A stretch of 64,000 bases of DNA from assembly GCA_900544175.1 (NCBI GenBank), contig UQUN01000002.1:62001-126000 (forward strand). Reading direction: 5' to 3'. The notes beneath the pieces are model-generated. The model ran no database searches. It saw only the letters and a program-made list of their open reading frames with translations, and was not told the origin of the DNA. Each line of letters begins with the position of its first letter. Positions within the stretch are counted from its first letter, which is position 1. Shown here piece after piece: positions 1-8,160 of this stretch. This DNA is from an uncultured Alistipes sp. (GTDB lineage Bacteria; Bacteroidota; Bacteroidia; Bacteroidales; UBA932). A program made the position numbers and the translations under genes.

Positions 1-110
1 GCAACAAGGAAACCGCCGACCTTCTGGAGAGCATTACCGCTGAAGACGTTCGGGATACAGCCCGGGAGGTCTTCGATCCGGCAGCGATGTCCGTCCTGTC
101 ATACATTTAG
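1..110 (+). CDS. C-terminal end of an M16-family (insulinase-like) peptidase, partial
   Basis: An open frame enters from the left edge (codons start at base 3) and stops at the TAG at 108-110. The visible 35 residues end in TAEDVRDTAREVFDPAAMSV followed by LSYI. This resembles the last helix and strand of M16 zinc peptidases, where a 'T.edv...a...fdp....l.y' ending is common. In Bacteroidetes an M16 protease often sits next to an O-methyltransferase, as here. The catalytic domain lies outside the window, so the family call rests on a short tail and on context. Confidence 0.5.
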   Translation, partial: NKETADLLESITAEDVRDTAREVFDPAAMSVLSYI

Positions 111-121
111 ACAAACAGCTG

Positions 122-724
122 ATGAGCCCAGAACAACTCAAAGACGCACTCGCATTCATAGAGAGAGAGACTCACCTCAGGACCAAATCCTACAGAATGC
201 TTTCCGACGGAATCCAGGGGGAGTTCCTTCAGGCTTTCTCCATGATGGTCAAACCTCAATCAGTCCTTGAGATAGGGACTTTCACCGGCTACGCCACCCT
301 GTGCCTGTACAGAGGTCTCCGCAAAGACGGCATTCTGGACACGATAGAGATTGATGACGAAATGACAGACATCTATCTAAGAGCCTTCGACATAGCCGGA
401 GCCGACCGTATAAGGCCCCATACCGGAGACGCCGGAAACATCATTCCCGCGCTTGACGGACAGTACGACATCGTCTATATCGATGCCGACAAAAGAAAAT
501 ACTCTGCCTACTACGACATGGTGTTCGACAAAGTCCGTCCCGGAGGCTGGATACTTGCAGACAACCTGCTCTGGAGCGGCAAGGTGCTTCAGGACAAGCC
601 TCCTGCTGACAGCCAGACAGCCTCCATACTGGAGTTCAATAAAAAAACAGCCTCCGATACAAGGATTCGGAGACTGATTCTTCCAATAAGGGACGGTCTA
701 GGCCTTTTCAATAAGATCGGATAG
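122..724 (+). CDS. SAM-dependent O-methyltransferase (caffeoyl-CoA OMT-like)
   Basis: A 200-residue class I methyltransferase. The SAM-binding glycine loop is VLEIGTFTGYATL near residue 48, the acidic ribose-binding end of strand 2 is TIEIDDE near 80, and the metal/substrate site motif is DIVYIDADKRKY near 118, followed by PGGWILADNLLWSGKV. The length and motif order match the cation-dependent O-methyltransferase family (Methyltransf_3). The physiological substrate cannot be inferred. It starts 11 bases after the upstream peptidase stop, so the two are probably co-transcribed. Confidence 0.9.
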   Translation: MSPEQLKDALAFIERETHLRTKSYRMLSDGIQGEFLQAFSMMVKPQSVLEIGTFTGYATLCLYRGLRKDGILDTIEIDDEMTDIYLRAFDIAGADRIRPHTGDAGNIIPALDGQYDIVYIDADKRKYSAYYDMVFDKVRPGGWILADNLLWSGKVLQDKPPADSQTASILEFNKKTASDTRIRRLILPIRDGLGLFNKIG

Positions 725-754
725 GTTTTTCAAAGGCTGAGTTTCAGTACATCA

Positions 755-1324
755 TTACTCCTTCACCCTCTCTCCATAACTTCTGTCTACGGTGTTTACA
801 CGGATCCTGTCGCCCTGATTGATGAACAAAGGCACCATGATCTCAGCACCTGTCTCAAGTGTTGCCGACTTGAGAGCATTGCTTGATGCCGTATCGCCCT
901 TCACTGCCGGTTCGGTATAGGTCACCTCAAGTTCCACATATGTGGGAAGCTCGCATGTCAGGCACTTCTCCTCATCCGCGAGAAACATCATCTCCACATA
1001 CTGACCTTCTTTCATAAGATCGGCATTTTCGACCATCTCCTCAGGAATGCTGACCTGCTCATAGGTCTCAGTATGCATAAAATTGAAACCCATATCATCC
1101 TTATAGAGATACTGGTACGGCCTTCTCTCCACGTTGATCAGATCAATCTTCTCACCCGCCGTGAAAGTCCTGTCGAGAATCTTGCCGTTTTCCAGATTGC
1201 GGAGCTTGGTCTTCACGAATGCCGGTCCCTTTCCTGGTTTTACATGCTGAAACCAGATAATAGATACCGGTTTCCCTTCATAATTGAAATAAAGTCCGTT
1301 TTTGAAATCTGCTGTTGTTGCCAT
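755..1324 (-). CDS. efp: Elongation factor P
   Basis: EF-P enters the ribosomal E site and rescues stalls at polyproline. The 189 residues contain the three-beta-barrel EF-P sequence: a KOW-like N-terminal domain with the loop KPGKGPAFVKTKL, whose tip lysine is K32 (equivalent to the modified lysine of E. coli EF-P), a middle OB domain, and the C-terminal signature GAEIMVPLFINQGDRIRVNT. No EpmA/EpmB-type modification gene is visible nearby. The gene faces the methyltransferase convergently across a 30-base gap. A TATATTTG-type -7 box lies upstream. Confidence 0.96.
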   Translation of the reverse strand: MATTADFKNGLYFNYEGKPVSIIWFQHVKPGKGPAFVKTKLRNLENGKILDRTFTAGEKIDLINVERRPYQYLYKDDMGFNFMHTETYEQVSIPEEMVENADLMKEGQYVEMMFLADEEKCLTCELPTYVELEVTYTEPAVKGDTASSNALKSATLETGAEIMVPLFINQGDRIRVNTVDRSYGERVKE

Positions 1325-1357
1325 ATGAGATATTTATACTATCCTGTGAATAAAATG

Positions 1358-1365
1358 CAAATATA
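1358..1365 (-). promoter_or_regulatory. Candidate -7 box of the efp promoter
   Basis: Read on the minus strand this is TATATTTG, a full match to the Bacteroidetes -7 consensus TAnnTTTG, 33 bases before the efp start. I see no clear TTTG at the expected -33 distance, so only half the promoter is supported. Confidence 0.4.
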
Positions 1366-1387
1366 CAAAAATATTTCTGTTTTGTAC

Positions 1388-2791
1388 TCAGACAGACCTG
1401 ATACTGTCCACCATCCTCCTCAGAACTGTCTTTGCCTCGAACATTGCAGCAGCATTCTCCGACAACGCCATGCTTCTGACAAACTCGGACATGTCCTTTT
1501 CCGCAAGAGGCTCCGCAGGCGGCGATTCCATCTTGAGCGGATTGATAGGAGTCCCGTTCTTCCATATACGGAAATCCAGATGAGGCCCTGTAGAATAGCC
1601 TGTGCTTCCGACATATCCTATCACTTGTCCCTGACGCACCCGCTGGCCCACTTTCAGACCCGAGGCATAGCGGGACAGATGCAGATAGGCCGAAGTGTAC
1701 ACTGAATTGTGCTTTATCTTCACCATATTGCCTTCCGCCCTCTTGTAGCCTTTGTACACCACGACACCGTCACCGATACTCATGACCTCCGTTCCGGCAG
1801 GAGCCGCATAGTCGATGCCGGTATGAGGACGCACTTTCCTTGTTATAGGGTGACGTCTGCTGTACGTAAAGCCGGAGCTTATCCTGGTATAGCTGAGCGG
1901 TGCCCTGAGAAAGGCCTTCCGCATGCTCTCCCCTTTCTCGTTCCAGTAATAGTTTCCACTTCCGTCATCGAACCAATAAGCCTTGTAAGTCTGGTTCCCG
2001 TGTGTGAACTCGGCGAAAAGCACCTTCTCTACATCAAGGACCTTGCCGTCGCACAAAGTCTTCTCATACACAGCCTTGAACGAATCACCCTTCTGAAGTC
2101 CGAAAAAATCTATGCTCCACGCGTAGATGTCCGCAAGGGAGACCGCCAGCAAGGCCGGAGCACCGGCGTCCAGAACGTCCTGCCAGAGTGAGTTGCTGAT
2201 ATTCACTTCCACATAATCCGTCTCCTTTACAATATCCTTTTCGTACACACATACAGAAAGCGTGTCCTCCATACCGAAGAGCACGTAAGACGTATTGTCT
2301 TTCTCGTAGACCACGTATGCCAGAGTATCAGGATCTCCAGGCAGATAGTAGGCATGATAGTGGTTCCCCACCCTGATCTGGCGCATGTCGAACACCCCTT
2401 TCGATTTGGCATCCAGGGCATATATGTCATTTTGAGACGCACCAAGCCTCGTCATGAGGGTTGAGAAAAACTCTCCGCTGCGTATGCTGCCTTCCACCTT
2501 GCGGTATTTGGAGACAGGAATGTTGTATTCGTAGACTTCTCCGCCACCGCAGACAGTATCCTCTGCCGCCACACCATCCTGCAGCCCGTGCACGGAATCC
2601 GTATTCCTCTGAGCAGCAGCCTCAATCCGGCCCGAAGGCACCCTGCCTCCGTCCGGGTCAGGCAGCGACCTTGCGAGATACACTGCCGACAAGATGACAA
2701 ACTCTATGGCCAGAACCGCAAGAGCACCTATCGCCACACCCTTAAAAAGCCTGTCAGACAACAATTTATCTTTTATTTCACCAAATTTCAT
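1388..2791 (-). CDS. Membrane-anchored M23-family peptidoglycan endopeptidase
   Basis: A 467-residue protein with one N-terminal transmembrane helix (about residues 18-42), an extended periplasmic middle domain that probably includes an OapA/LysM-like segment, and a C-terminal lysostaphin-type M23 domain. Zinc-site motifs are HTGIDYAAP near residue 320, YLHLSRY near 370 and HLDFRIW near 403. The last replaces the common HLHFEI with the HLDFR form usual in Bacteroidetes. M23 enzymes cut peptide cross-links in murein, which suits its divergent position next to the division and cell-wall cluster. Confidence 0.9.
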   Translation of the reverse strand: MKFGEIKDKLLSDRLFKGVAIGALAVLAIEFVILSAVYLARSLPDPDGGRVPSGRIEAAAQRNTDSVHGLQDGVAAEDTVCGGGEVYEYNIPVSKYRKVEGSIRSGEFFSTLMTRLGASQNDIYALDAKSKGVFDMRQIRVGNHYHAYYLPGDPDTLAYVVYEKDNTSYVLFGMEDTLSVCVYEKDIVKETDYVEVNISNSLWQDVLDAGAPALLAVSLADIYAWSIDFFGLQKGDSFKAVYEKTLCDGKVLDVEKVLFAEFTHGNQTYKAYWFDDGSGNYYWNEKGESMRKAFLRAPLSYTRISSGFTYSRRHPITRKVRPHTGIDYAAPAGTEVMSIGDGVVVYKGYKRAEGNMVKIKHNSVYTSAYLHLSRYASGLKVGQRVRQGQVIGYVGSTGYSTGPHLDFRIWKNGTPINPLKMESPPAEPLAEKDMSEFVRSMALSENAAAMFEAKTVLRRMVDSIRSV

Positions 2792-2818
2792 GGAACAAAT
2801 TTAAAAAAGAATTTTAAA

Positions 2819-2858
2819 ATGTGGAAAAAAATGTAACAATGTGGAAAATTATGTAAAG
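2819..2858 (+). promoter_or_regulatory. Candidate MraZ operator repeats upstream of mraZ
   Basis: Two copies of ATGTGGAAAA (2819-2828 and 2839-2848) alternate with ATGTAACA (2831-2838) and ATGTAAAG (2851-2858), giving direct repeats about 8-12 bases apart, on one DNA face. MraZ is known to bind short direct repeats of a GTGG/TGGG core in front of its own gene. The position just before the mraZ -7 box fits autoregulation. Assignment to MraZ is inference. Confidence 0.5.
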
Positions 2859-2866
2859 ATTTTGGT

Positions 2867-2874
2867 TATTTTTG
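2867..2874 (+). promoter_or_regulatory. Candidate -7 box for the mraZ/dcw operon
   Basis: TATTTTTG fits TAnnTTTG and lies 33 bases before the mraZ ATG, implying a leader of about 28 bases. The -33 region lies inside the repeats at 2819-2858, so a bound repressor would block the polymerase. Confidence 0.5.
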
Positions 2875-2907
2875 CAGAAAATAAAAACAACAATCTATCA
2901 CAACGGC

Positions 2908-3354
2908 ATGATCAAGTTCATTGGTGAATATAAGGCCAGGACGGATGACAAGGGGAGGATAGTGTTTCCTGCCGCCTTCAAGGCCCTTATTGATGCTGAC
3001 GGGCAGCCCGCGCTCGTTGTGAAGAAAGACATTTTCTCCCCGTGTCTCAACCTATACACCTACAGCGAATGGGAAAGGGAGTCGGAGGAGATAAAATCAC
3101 GGCTCAATTTCTTCAGGAGGGACCATGCCGAACTCTGGAGAAAATACATGAGCCAGAGAGCCGTCGTCGAACCTGACGGGAAAATAGGAAGGATATCCAT
3201 TCCTCGCCAGCTTCTTGACAGTATCGGAGTGGACAGAGACGTTGTCTTCGCAGGCAACGACCACAAAATAGAGCTGTGGGCAAAGGAAAAGTACGAGGAG
3301 TCCCGGATGACCGATGACGAATTCCTGGCCTTGGCCGAGAAGATTTTAGGATAA
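2908..3354 (+). CDS. mraZ: Transcriptional regulator MraZ
   Basis: MraZ is a ring-forming DNA-binding repressor of the dcw cluster. The 148-residue protein has two SpoVT/AbrB-type half-domains: the first carries YKARTDDKGRIVFPAAFK near residue 8 and the second EPDGKIGRISIPRQLLD near residue 87. I chose the ATG at 2908, giving MIKFIGEY, because the frame's upstream TTG (2872) lies in the promoter's -7 box. It is first in the dcw operon, two bases before rsmH. Confidence 0.95.
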   Translation: MIKFIGEYKARTDDKGRIVFPAAFKALIDADGQPALVVKKDIFSPCLNLYTYSEWERESEEIKSRLNFFRRDHAELWRKYMSQRAVVEPDGKIGRISIPRQLLDSIGVDRDVVFAGNDHKIELWAKEKYEESRMTDDEFLALAEKILG

Positions 3355-3356
3355 AT

Positions 3357-4268
3357 ATGCCCGACACATACCACATACCAGCATTGCTTAATGAAAGCAT
3401 GGAGATACTTTCCGTCAGGCCGGACGGCATCTACGTGGATGCCACGCTCGGAGGCGGAGGGCACAGCCGGGCCATACTGTCCCGGCTCGGTCCTGACGGC
3501 CGTCTCATAGCCATAGACCAGGACCAGGAGGCTGTCGGGAACGCTCCGGCAGACCGGAGAGTAACTGCCGTAAGAACAAATTTCAGATTCATACACAACA
3601 TAATACGGTATCTCGGACTCGAAGGCACCGATGGCATTATAGCGGATCTTGGTGTATCGTTCCATCAGTTCGACACCCCTGAAAGAGGGTTCTCCTTCAG
3701 ATTCGACTCCCGCCTGGACATGAGGATGAATACCGCCGGAGACATGGATGCCGCGACCCTTCTCAACACTTACGACGAAGAAAGGATTGCAGGCATACTG
3801 CACCTGTACGGAGAAGTGGACAACAGCCGCAGGGCGGCATCCCTGATATGTGCGGCAAGAGAGAAATCCCCGATAATCACCACGGGAGACCTTAATGCAG
3901 CACTCGGCAGCATACTGCCGGCCGCAGCCCCGCACAAATACCTGGCAAGGATATACCAGGCTCTGAGAATTGAAGTGAACAAAGAGATGAACAGCCTCAT
4001 CCACCTGCTCACGGGCATCCGGCGGTCACTCAGGCCAGGCGGCATCGCCGTGATAATAACATACCATTCCCTTGAAGACCGCATGGTCAAGAATTTTCTC
4101 AAGACCGGGAACGTCGAAGGCAGCAACGTGTCCGACATCTACGGACGCACCGAACGCCCTTTTACCGTCATTACCAAAAAGCCTGTCCTCCCAAGCGAAA
4201 GCGAGGTAATGCACAACACAAGGGCCAGAAGTGCGAAGCTCAGGGCAGCCCGGCTTACCGAACCATGA
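3357..4268 (+). CDS. rsmH: 16S rRNA m4C1402 N4-methyltransferase
   Basis: RsmH (MraW) methylates C1402 in the decoding centre. The 303 residues show the SAM motif VDATLGGGGHSRAIL near residue 26, the GIIADLGVSFHQFD block near 95, the PERGFSFRFDSRLDMRM signature, and the C-terminal LEDRMVKNFLK. The length is typical. It sits in its conserved place between mraZ and ftsL, and its stop overlaps the ftsL start by four bases (ATGA). Confidence 0.97.
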   Translation: MPDTYHIPALLNESMEILSVRPDGIYVDATLGGGGHSRAILSRLGPDGRLIAIDQDQEAVGNAPADRRVTAVRTNFRFIHNIIRYLGLEGTDGIIADLGVSFHQFDTPERGFSFRFDSRLDMRMNTAGDMDAATLLNTYDEERIAGILHLYGEVDNSRRAASLICAAREKSPIITTGDLNAALGSILPAAAPHKYLARIYQALRIEVNKEMNSLIHLLTGIRRSLRPGGIAVIITYHSLEDRMVKNFLKTGNVEGSNVSDIYGRTERPFTVITKKPVLPSESEVMHNTRARSAKLRAARLTEP

Positions 4269-4588
4269 GAATGCAGGTCATCGAGAATATTCTGGGAGGA
4301 CAGATTCTGGCAAAAGGCAGCCTGACCAGGCATTGGAAATTCATTCTTTACGTCTTTCTTCTCGTACTGCTCTACATAAGCCTGCATTTCTGGACACGCA
4401 ACACCATGCAGCGGATGAGCAGGAACGAGGAAGAACTGCGCAACCTGCGCTCAGAATACATGGGCAAGTACACACGCCTATTATATATGGGCAAACGAGG
4501 TGAAATAGAGAAACTTCTCGAGAAGAACGATCTGGAGCTCCTGCCTCCGGACACTCCTCCCGTGAGAATAGACATGGAGGGAAAGTGA
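4265..4588 (+). CDS. ftsL: FtsL-like cell division protein
   Basis: A 107-residue bitopic membrane protein with a short cytoplasmic N-terminus, one transmembrane helix (about residues 25-43, FILYVFLLVLLYISLHFW) and a charged periplasmic segment rich in E, R and L that can form the FtsL/DivIC coiled coil. Sequence identity in this family is low, so the call rests on topology, size and position between rsmH and ftsI. FtsL works with FtsB and FtsQ to activate FtsW-FtsI. Confidence 0.88.
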   Translation: MRMQVIENILGGQILAKGSLTRHWKFILYVFLLVLLYISLHFWTRNTMQRMSRNEEELRNLRSEYMGKYTRLLYMGKRGEIEKLLEKNDLELLPPDTPPVRIDMEGK

Positions 4589-4589
4589 C

Positions 4590-6698
4590 ATGAGCAGCAC
4601 GGGAAAGACATTCACAAGATTCCTCTACTACGTATACACGCTGTTCCTGGCCGCAGGAGTCGTCTCCATCATCCGCATAATCACCCTGCAGACAAGCAAG
4701 GACAGGGTCACCGCCGAAGACATCTACAGACAGCAGGTACTCATGCCGTCCAGAGGAAGCATATTGTCCTACGACGGCAAGCCTCTGGCAGTGTCGATAC
4801 CGGTATATGAGCTCCGATGGGACTCCAGGGCCATGAGCCAGGACACGCTTGACAAGTACATCGACTCGCTGTCCCTGCGTCTGGCAGGCATGTTCAAGGA
4901 CAAGTCCGCCGCAGCCTACAAGCGCGACATGCTCAATGCCAGACGGGACAACAACCGCTACTACCGTATCGGGAACCGCGATGTGGACTACGGAGAGCTC
5001 GAGACCATCAAGGACTTCCCGCTGTTCCGGCTCGGCCAGTTCAAGGGAGGCCTGATAGCCGATATGGAGAACCAGAGGGTCAATCCGTACGGGAAGCTTG
5101 CCGACAGGACCATCGGCTATCTCAACGCCGACGGGGGCGGCACAGGAGTGGAATACACCTACGATTACAGACTTCGCGGGGAGAAGGGCATCCAGACAGT
5201 CCACAGGACACTTGGAGACCAGTGGATACCGGTCAACGGAGCGGAGGCAAGACCTGCGGTAGACGGATGCGACATCCGGACAACCATTGACGTGAGGATC
5301 CAGGAGGCTGCCGAGACAGAGCTCAGGAGACAGCTTGCAATGAGCGATGTGTTCGAGGGAGGGACAGCTGTGGTGATGGATGTCAAGACAGGAGCGGTAA
5401 GGGGAATCGCCAACATGTTCAAGAAAGGCGACGGGACATTCGACGAATCCTACAACTATGCCATAGCGCATGCTACCGAGCCCGGATCGACCCTGAAACT
5501 CGCTGCGCTTACAGCCATGATCGAGGACGGGTACATCAATCTGGACACGCCCGTGGACGGCGAAGACGGTATATGGTACTACGGAGGAGTACGCATAACG
5601 GACACACACAGAGGCGGATACGGAAAAATGACAGCAAAGGAGGCATTCGAGAAATCCTCCAATATAGCCTTCGCAAAAATGATCACCGAATCCTACGGAG
5701 ACAATCCATCAACGTACATCTCCAGACTGCACAACATGAAGCTCGTGGAGAAGCTCAACCTCGACATCGAAGGCGAGGGCTACGCATACGTGACCAGTCC
5801 GGAGGACCCGCAGTGGTCCGCCTCCACACTGGCCAGTTTAGGTTACGGGTACGCCATTACCCTGACCCCCATGCACATACTTACCTTCTACAACGCCGTG
5901 GCCAACGGGGGAAAAATGATGAGGCCATATTTCATCGAGGACTTCGAGAGGAACGGCATCATTGAGGAGAAGTTCGGTCCGTCAGTAGTTATCGGATCCA
6001 TCTGCTCGAGAAATACACTGAAGGACGTAAGGGAAGCTCTAAGAGGAGTCGTCGAGAACGGCACCGCCAAGATATGCAACGACCCGAGATACGCCATCGC
6101 GGGCAAGACAGGCACTGCAAGAGTGGCCATAAACGGCAAGTACGAGGACCCGGACGGCTACAGAAGATACCAGGCGTCATTTGCAGGATATTTTCCTGCG
6201 GACAATCCCAGATATTCCTGCATTGTCGTCCTCTACACTGGAAAGACCAAGGGCAATTTTTACGGAGCGACCTGGGCCGCACCGGTATTCAAGCGCATCG
6301 CCGACAAGATCTACACCTCGCACCCCGAATGGAACACACCCATACATACTGACGGGAGCATACCGGACGACAATCCGAGGATCGCCCCTGGACTTGCCGG
6401 CAGAAACGGACTTCCGCTGGAATACTTTCCGATGAAGTTCAAACCGAGGACAAAAGGAATGGGATGGATCTCGGTCGAGACAGCCAACAGCACCGGGACA
6501 CCTGTCATCACACCGATTTCCATCGCACAGGACACCATACCTGACGTCACCGGCATGGGAATCAAGGATGCACTGTACCTTCTCGAGAACGAAGGATATA
6601 CAGTAACCTTCTCCGGAGCCGGCCACGTGGCTTCCCAGAATCCCGCAGCAGGTTCTCCGGCCGGAAAAGGCAGCAGAATAACACTAACATTAAGATAA
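4590..6698 (+). CDS. ftsI: Division-specific penicillin-binding protein 3 (transpeptidase)
   Basis: FtsI cross-links septal peptidoglycan. The 702-residue protein has an N-terminal membrane anchor (about residues 12-34), a PBP dimerisation domain, and a transpeptidase domain with SxxK at S300 (GSTLKLA), SxN as KSSNIAF near 357 and KTG at K506 (AGKTGTAR). After about residue 645 comes a PASTA domain (DTIPDVTGMGIKDALYLLEN), common in Bacteroidetes and Firmicutes class B PBPs. It starts one base after the ftsL stop. Confidence 0.97.
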   Translation: MSSTGKTFTRFLYYVYTLFLAAGVVSIIRIITLQTSKDRVTAEDIYRQQVLMPSRGSILSYDGKPLAVSIPVYELRWDSRAMSQDTLDKYIDSLSLRLAGMFKDKSAAAYKRDMLNARRDNNRYYRIGNRDVDYGELETIKDFPLFRLGQFKGGLIADMENQRVNPYGKLADRTIGYLNADGGGTGVEYTYDYRLRGEKGIQTVHRTLGDQWIPVNGAEARPAVDGCDIRTTIDVRIQEAAETELRRQLAMSDVFEGGTAVVMDVKTGAVRGIANMFKKGDGTFDESYNYAIAHATEPGSTLKLAALTAMIEDGYINLDTPVDGEDGIWYYGGVRITDTHRGGYGKMTAKEAFEKSSNIAFAKMITESYGDNPSTYISRLHNMKLVEKLNLDIEGEGYAYVTSPEDPQWSASTLASLGYGYAITLTPMHILTFYNAVANGGKMMRPYFIEDFERNGIIEEKFGPSVVIGSICSRNTLKDVREALRGVVENGTAKICNDPRYAIAGKTGTARVAINGKYEDPDGYRRYQASFAGYFPADNPRYSCIVVLYTGKTKGNFYGATWAAPVFKRIADKIYTSHPEWNTPIHTDGSIPDDNPRIAPGLAGRNGLPLEYFPMKFKPRTKGMGWISVETANSTGTPVITPISIAQDTIPDVTGMGIKDALYLLENEGYTVTFSGAGHVASQNPAAGSPAGKGSRITLTLR

Positions 6699-6708
6699 TA
6701 CAAATGTC

Positions 6709-8160
6709 ATGAGACTCGATGATATATTAAAAGGTATTTCAATAGAGGATATGAACGGAGACCTCTCCATGGAAATCCAGGACATCGCATCCGACTCCAG
6801 AAAATGCTCGGCGGGATGTCTCTTCATCGCCATCGACGGTTTCGACAGCGACGGACATTCCTATATAGAGCAGGCGGCCGGGGCCGGAGCGGCAGCTGTG
6901 GTCTACCAGAAAAAAGACGCCGCCGGCATAATCAAGGGCCTTGGGCTCACCGGCATCAGAGTAAGCGACTCAAGGGAGGCAGCGGCCCTGGCAGCGGGCA
7001 ACTTCTTCCGACATCCCAGCAGAAGCCTGAGCCTGGTGGGCATCACCGGGACAAACGGAAAGACCACCATCGCGACACTGCTGTACCGGATGTTCACCGA
7101 CATGGGACACAAGTGCGGCCTGCTCTCCACCATAGCCAACTATATCTGCGGAGAAAGGTTCGAGACGAACAACACCACCCAGGACCCGATAACCGTCAAC
7201 AGACTTCTGGGAATGATGGTGGACAAGGGATGCGGATACTGCTTCATGGAGGTCAGCTCGCACGCCCTGCACCAGGGACGAGTGAAAGGACTGACCTTCC
7301 GGGGTGCTGTCTTCACCAACATCACCCATGACCATCTGGACTACCACAAGACATTCAGCGAGTACATACGCTGCAAGAAAATGCTCTTCGACTCTCTGGA
7401 GCCCGAGGCTTTCGCCCTCATAAACTCAGATGACAGGAACGCCTCCGTAATGGTCCAGAACACAGCCGCCCGCATATACCGATACTCTGAAGGCAGTATG
7501 GCGGAGTTCAAGGTAAGGATAATGGAGCGGAGTCTCGAAGGCTACATGCTCAACATCAATGGGACTGATGTCTGGACGCGCTTCATAGGCGACTACAATG
7601 CCCACAATATATGCGCAGTATACGGTACCGCCGTACTCATGGGAGCAGACGGCACCGAGGCTCTCAGAAGAATCAGCGCAATGGGACCAGTGCCCGGAAG
7701 AATGGAATACTTCAAGGGTAGACGCGGCATAACCGCCATAGTGGACTACGCCCATACTCCCGATGCCCTCGAGAATGTCCTGAGAACCATCCGCGAGATA
7801 AGCGGAAAGGCATGTGTGACAGCCGTGTTCGGCTGTGGAGGAAACAGAGACAGAAGCAAGCGCGGGGAAATGGCCGCCATCGGTGCCAAATACGCAGACC
7901 GCATAGTCATCACATCGGACAATCCGAGATTCGAGCGGCCTGAGGACATCATCGCAGACATGAAAAAAGGACTTGACAGCGACGGATTGGGAAAGACACT
8001 GTTCATCACCGACAGGAAAGAGGCCATAAGAACCGCCGTAATGACGGCTCCAGACGGAGCCATTGTGCTCATAGCCGGAAAAGGCCACGAGGACTATCAG
8101 ATAATCAATGGAGTAAAGACACATTTCGATGACAAGGAAATAGTTAAGGAAATACTATGA
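6709..8160 (+). CDS. murE: UDP-MurNAc-L-Ala-D-Glu:meso-diaminopimelate ligase
   Basis: MurE adds the third amino acid of the murein stem peptide. The 483 residues carry the ATP loop GITGTNGKTTIATL near residue 108, the second Mur ligase motif MEVSSHALHQGRV, and the substrate-selecting DNPR in TSDNPRFERPEDI near residue 404. DNPR is the known mark of meso-DAP rather than lysine ligases, so this cell wall is predicted to be DAP-type. The stop overlaps the mraY start by four bases. Confidence 0.97.
   Translation: MRLDDILKGISIEDMNGDLSMEIQDIASDSRKCSAGCLFIAIDGFDSDGHSYIEQAAGAGAAAVVYQKKDAAGIIKGLGLTGIRVSDSREAAALAAGNFFRHPSRSLSLVGITGTNGKTTIATLLYRMFTDMGHKCGLLSTIANYICGERFETNNTTQDPITVNRLLGMMVDKGCGYCFMEVSSHALHQGRVKGLTFRGAVFTNITHDHLDYHKTFSEYIRCKKMLFDSLEPEAFALINSDDRNASVMVQNTAARIYRYSEGSMAEFKVRIMERSLEGYMLNINGTDVWTRFIGDYNAHNICAVYGTAVLMGADGTEALRRISAMGPVPGRMEYFKGRRGITAIVDYAHTPDALENVLRTIREISGKACVTAVFGCGGNRDRSKRGEMAAIGAKYADRIVITSDNPRFERPEDIIADMKKGLDSDGLGKTLFITDRKEAIRTAVMTAPDGAIVLIAGKGHEDYQIINGVKTHFDDKEIVKEIL

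Noticed and set aside
2872..2907. N-terminal extension of mraZ from a TTG at 2872
   Set aside because: The TTG lies within the -7 promoter box (2867-2874). MIKFIGEY at 2908 matches the MraZ family start.
3060..4004. A 314-residue minus-strand frame opposite mraZ and rsmH
   Set aside because: It is antisense to two conserved genes, with no domain, start context or promoter.
4341..5609. A 422-residue open frame on the minus strand opposite ftsL and ftsI
   Set aside because: It lies fully antisense to two well-supported division genes, has a low-complexity, cysteine-rich composition and no family resemblance. Long antisense frames are expected from the codon bias of this DNA.
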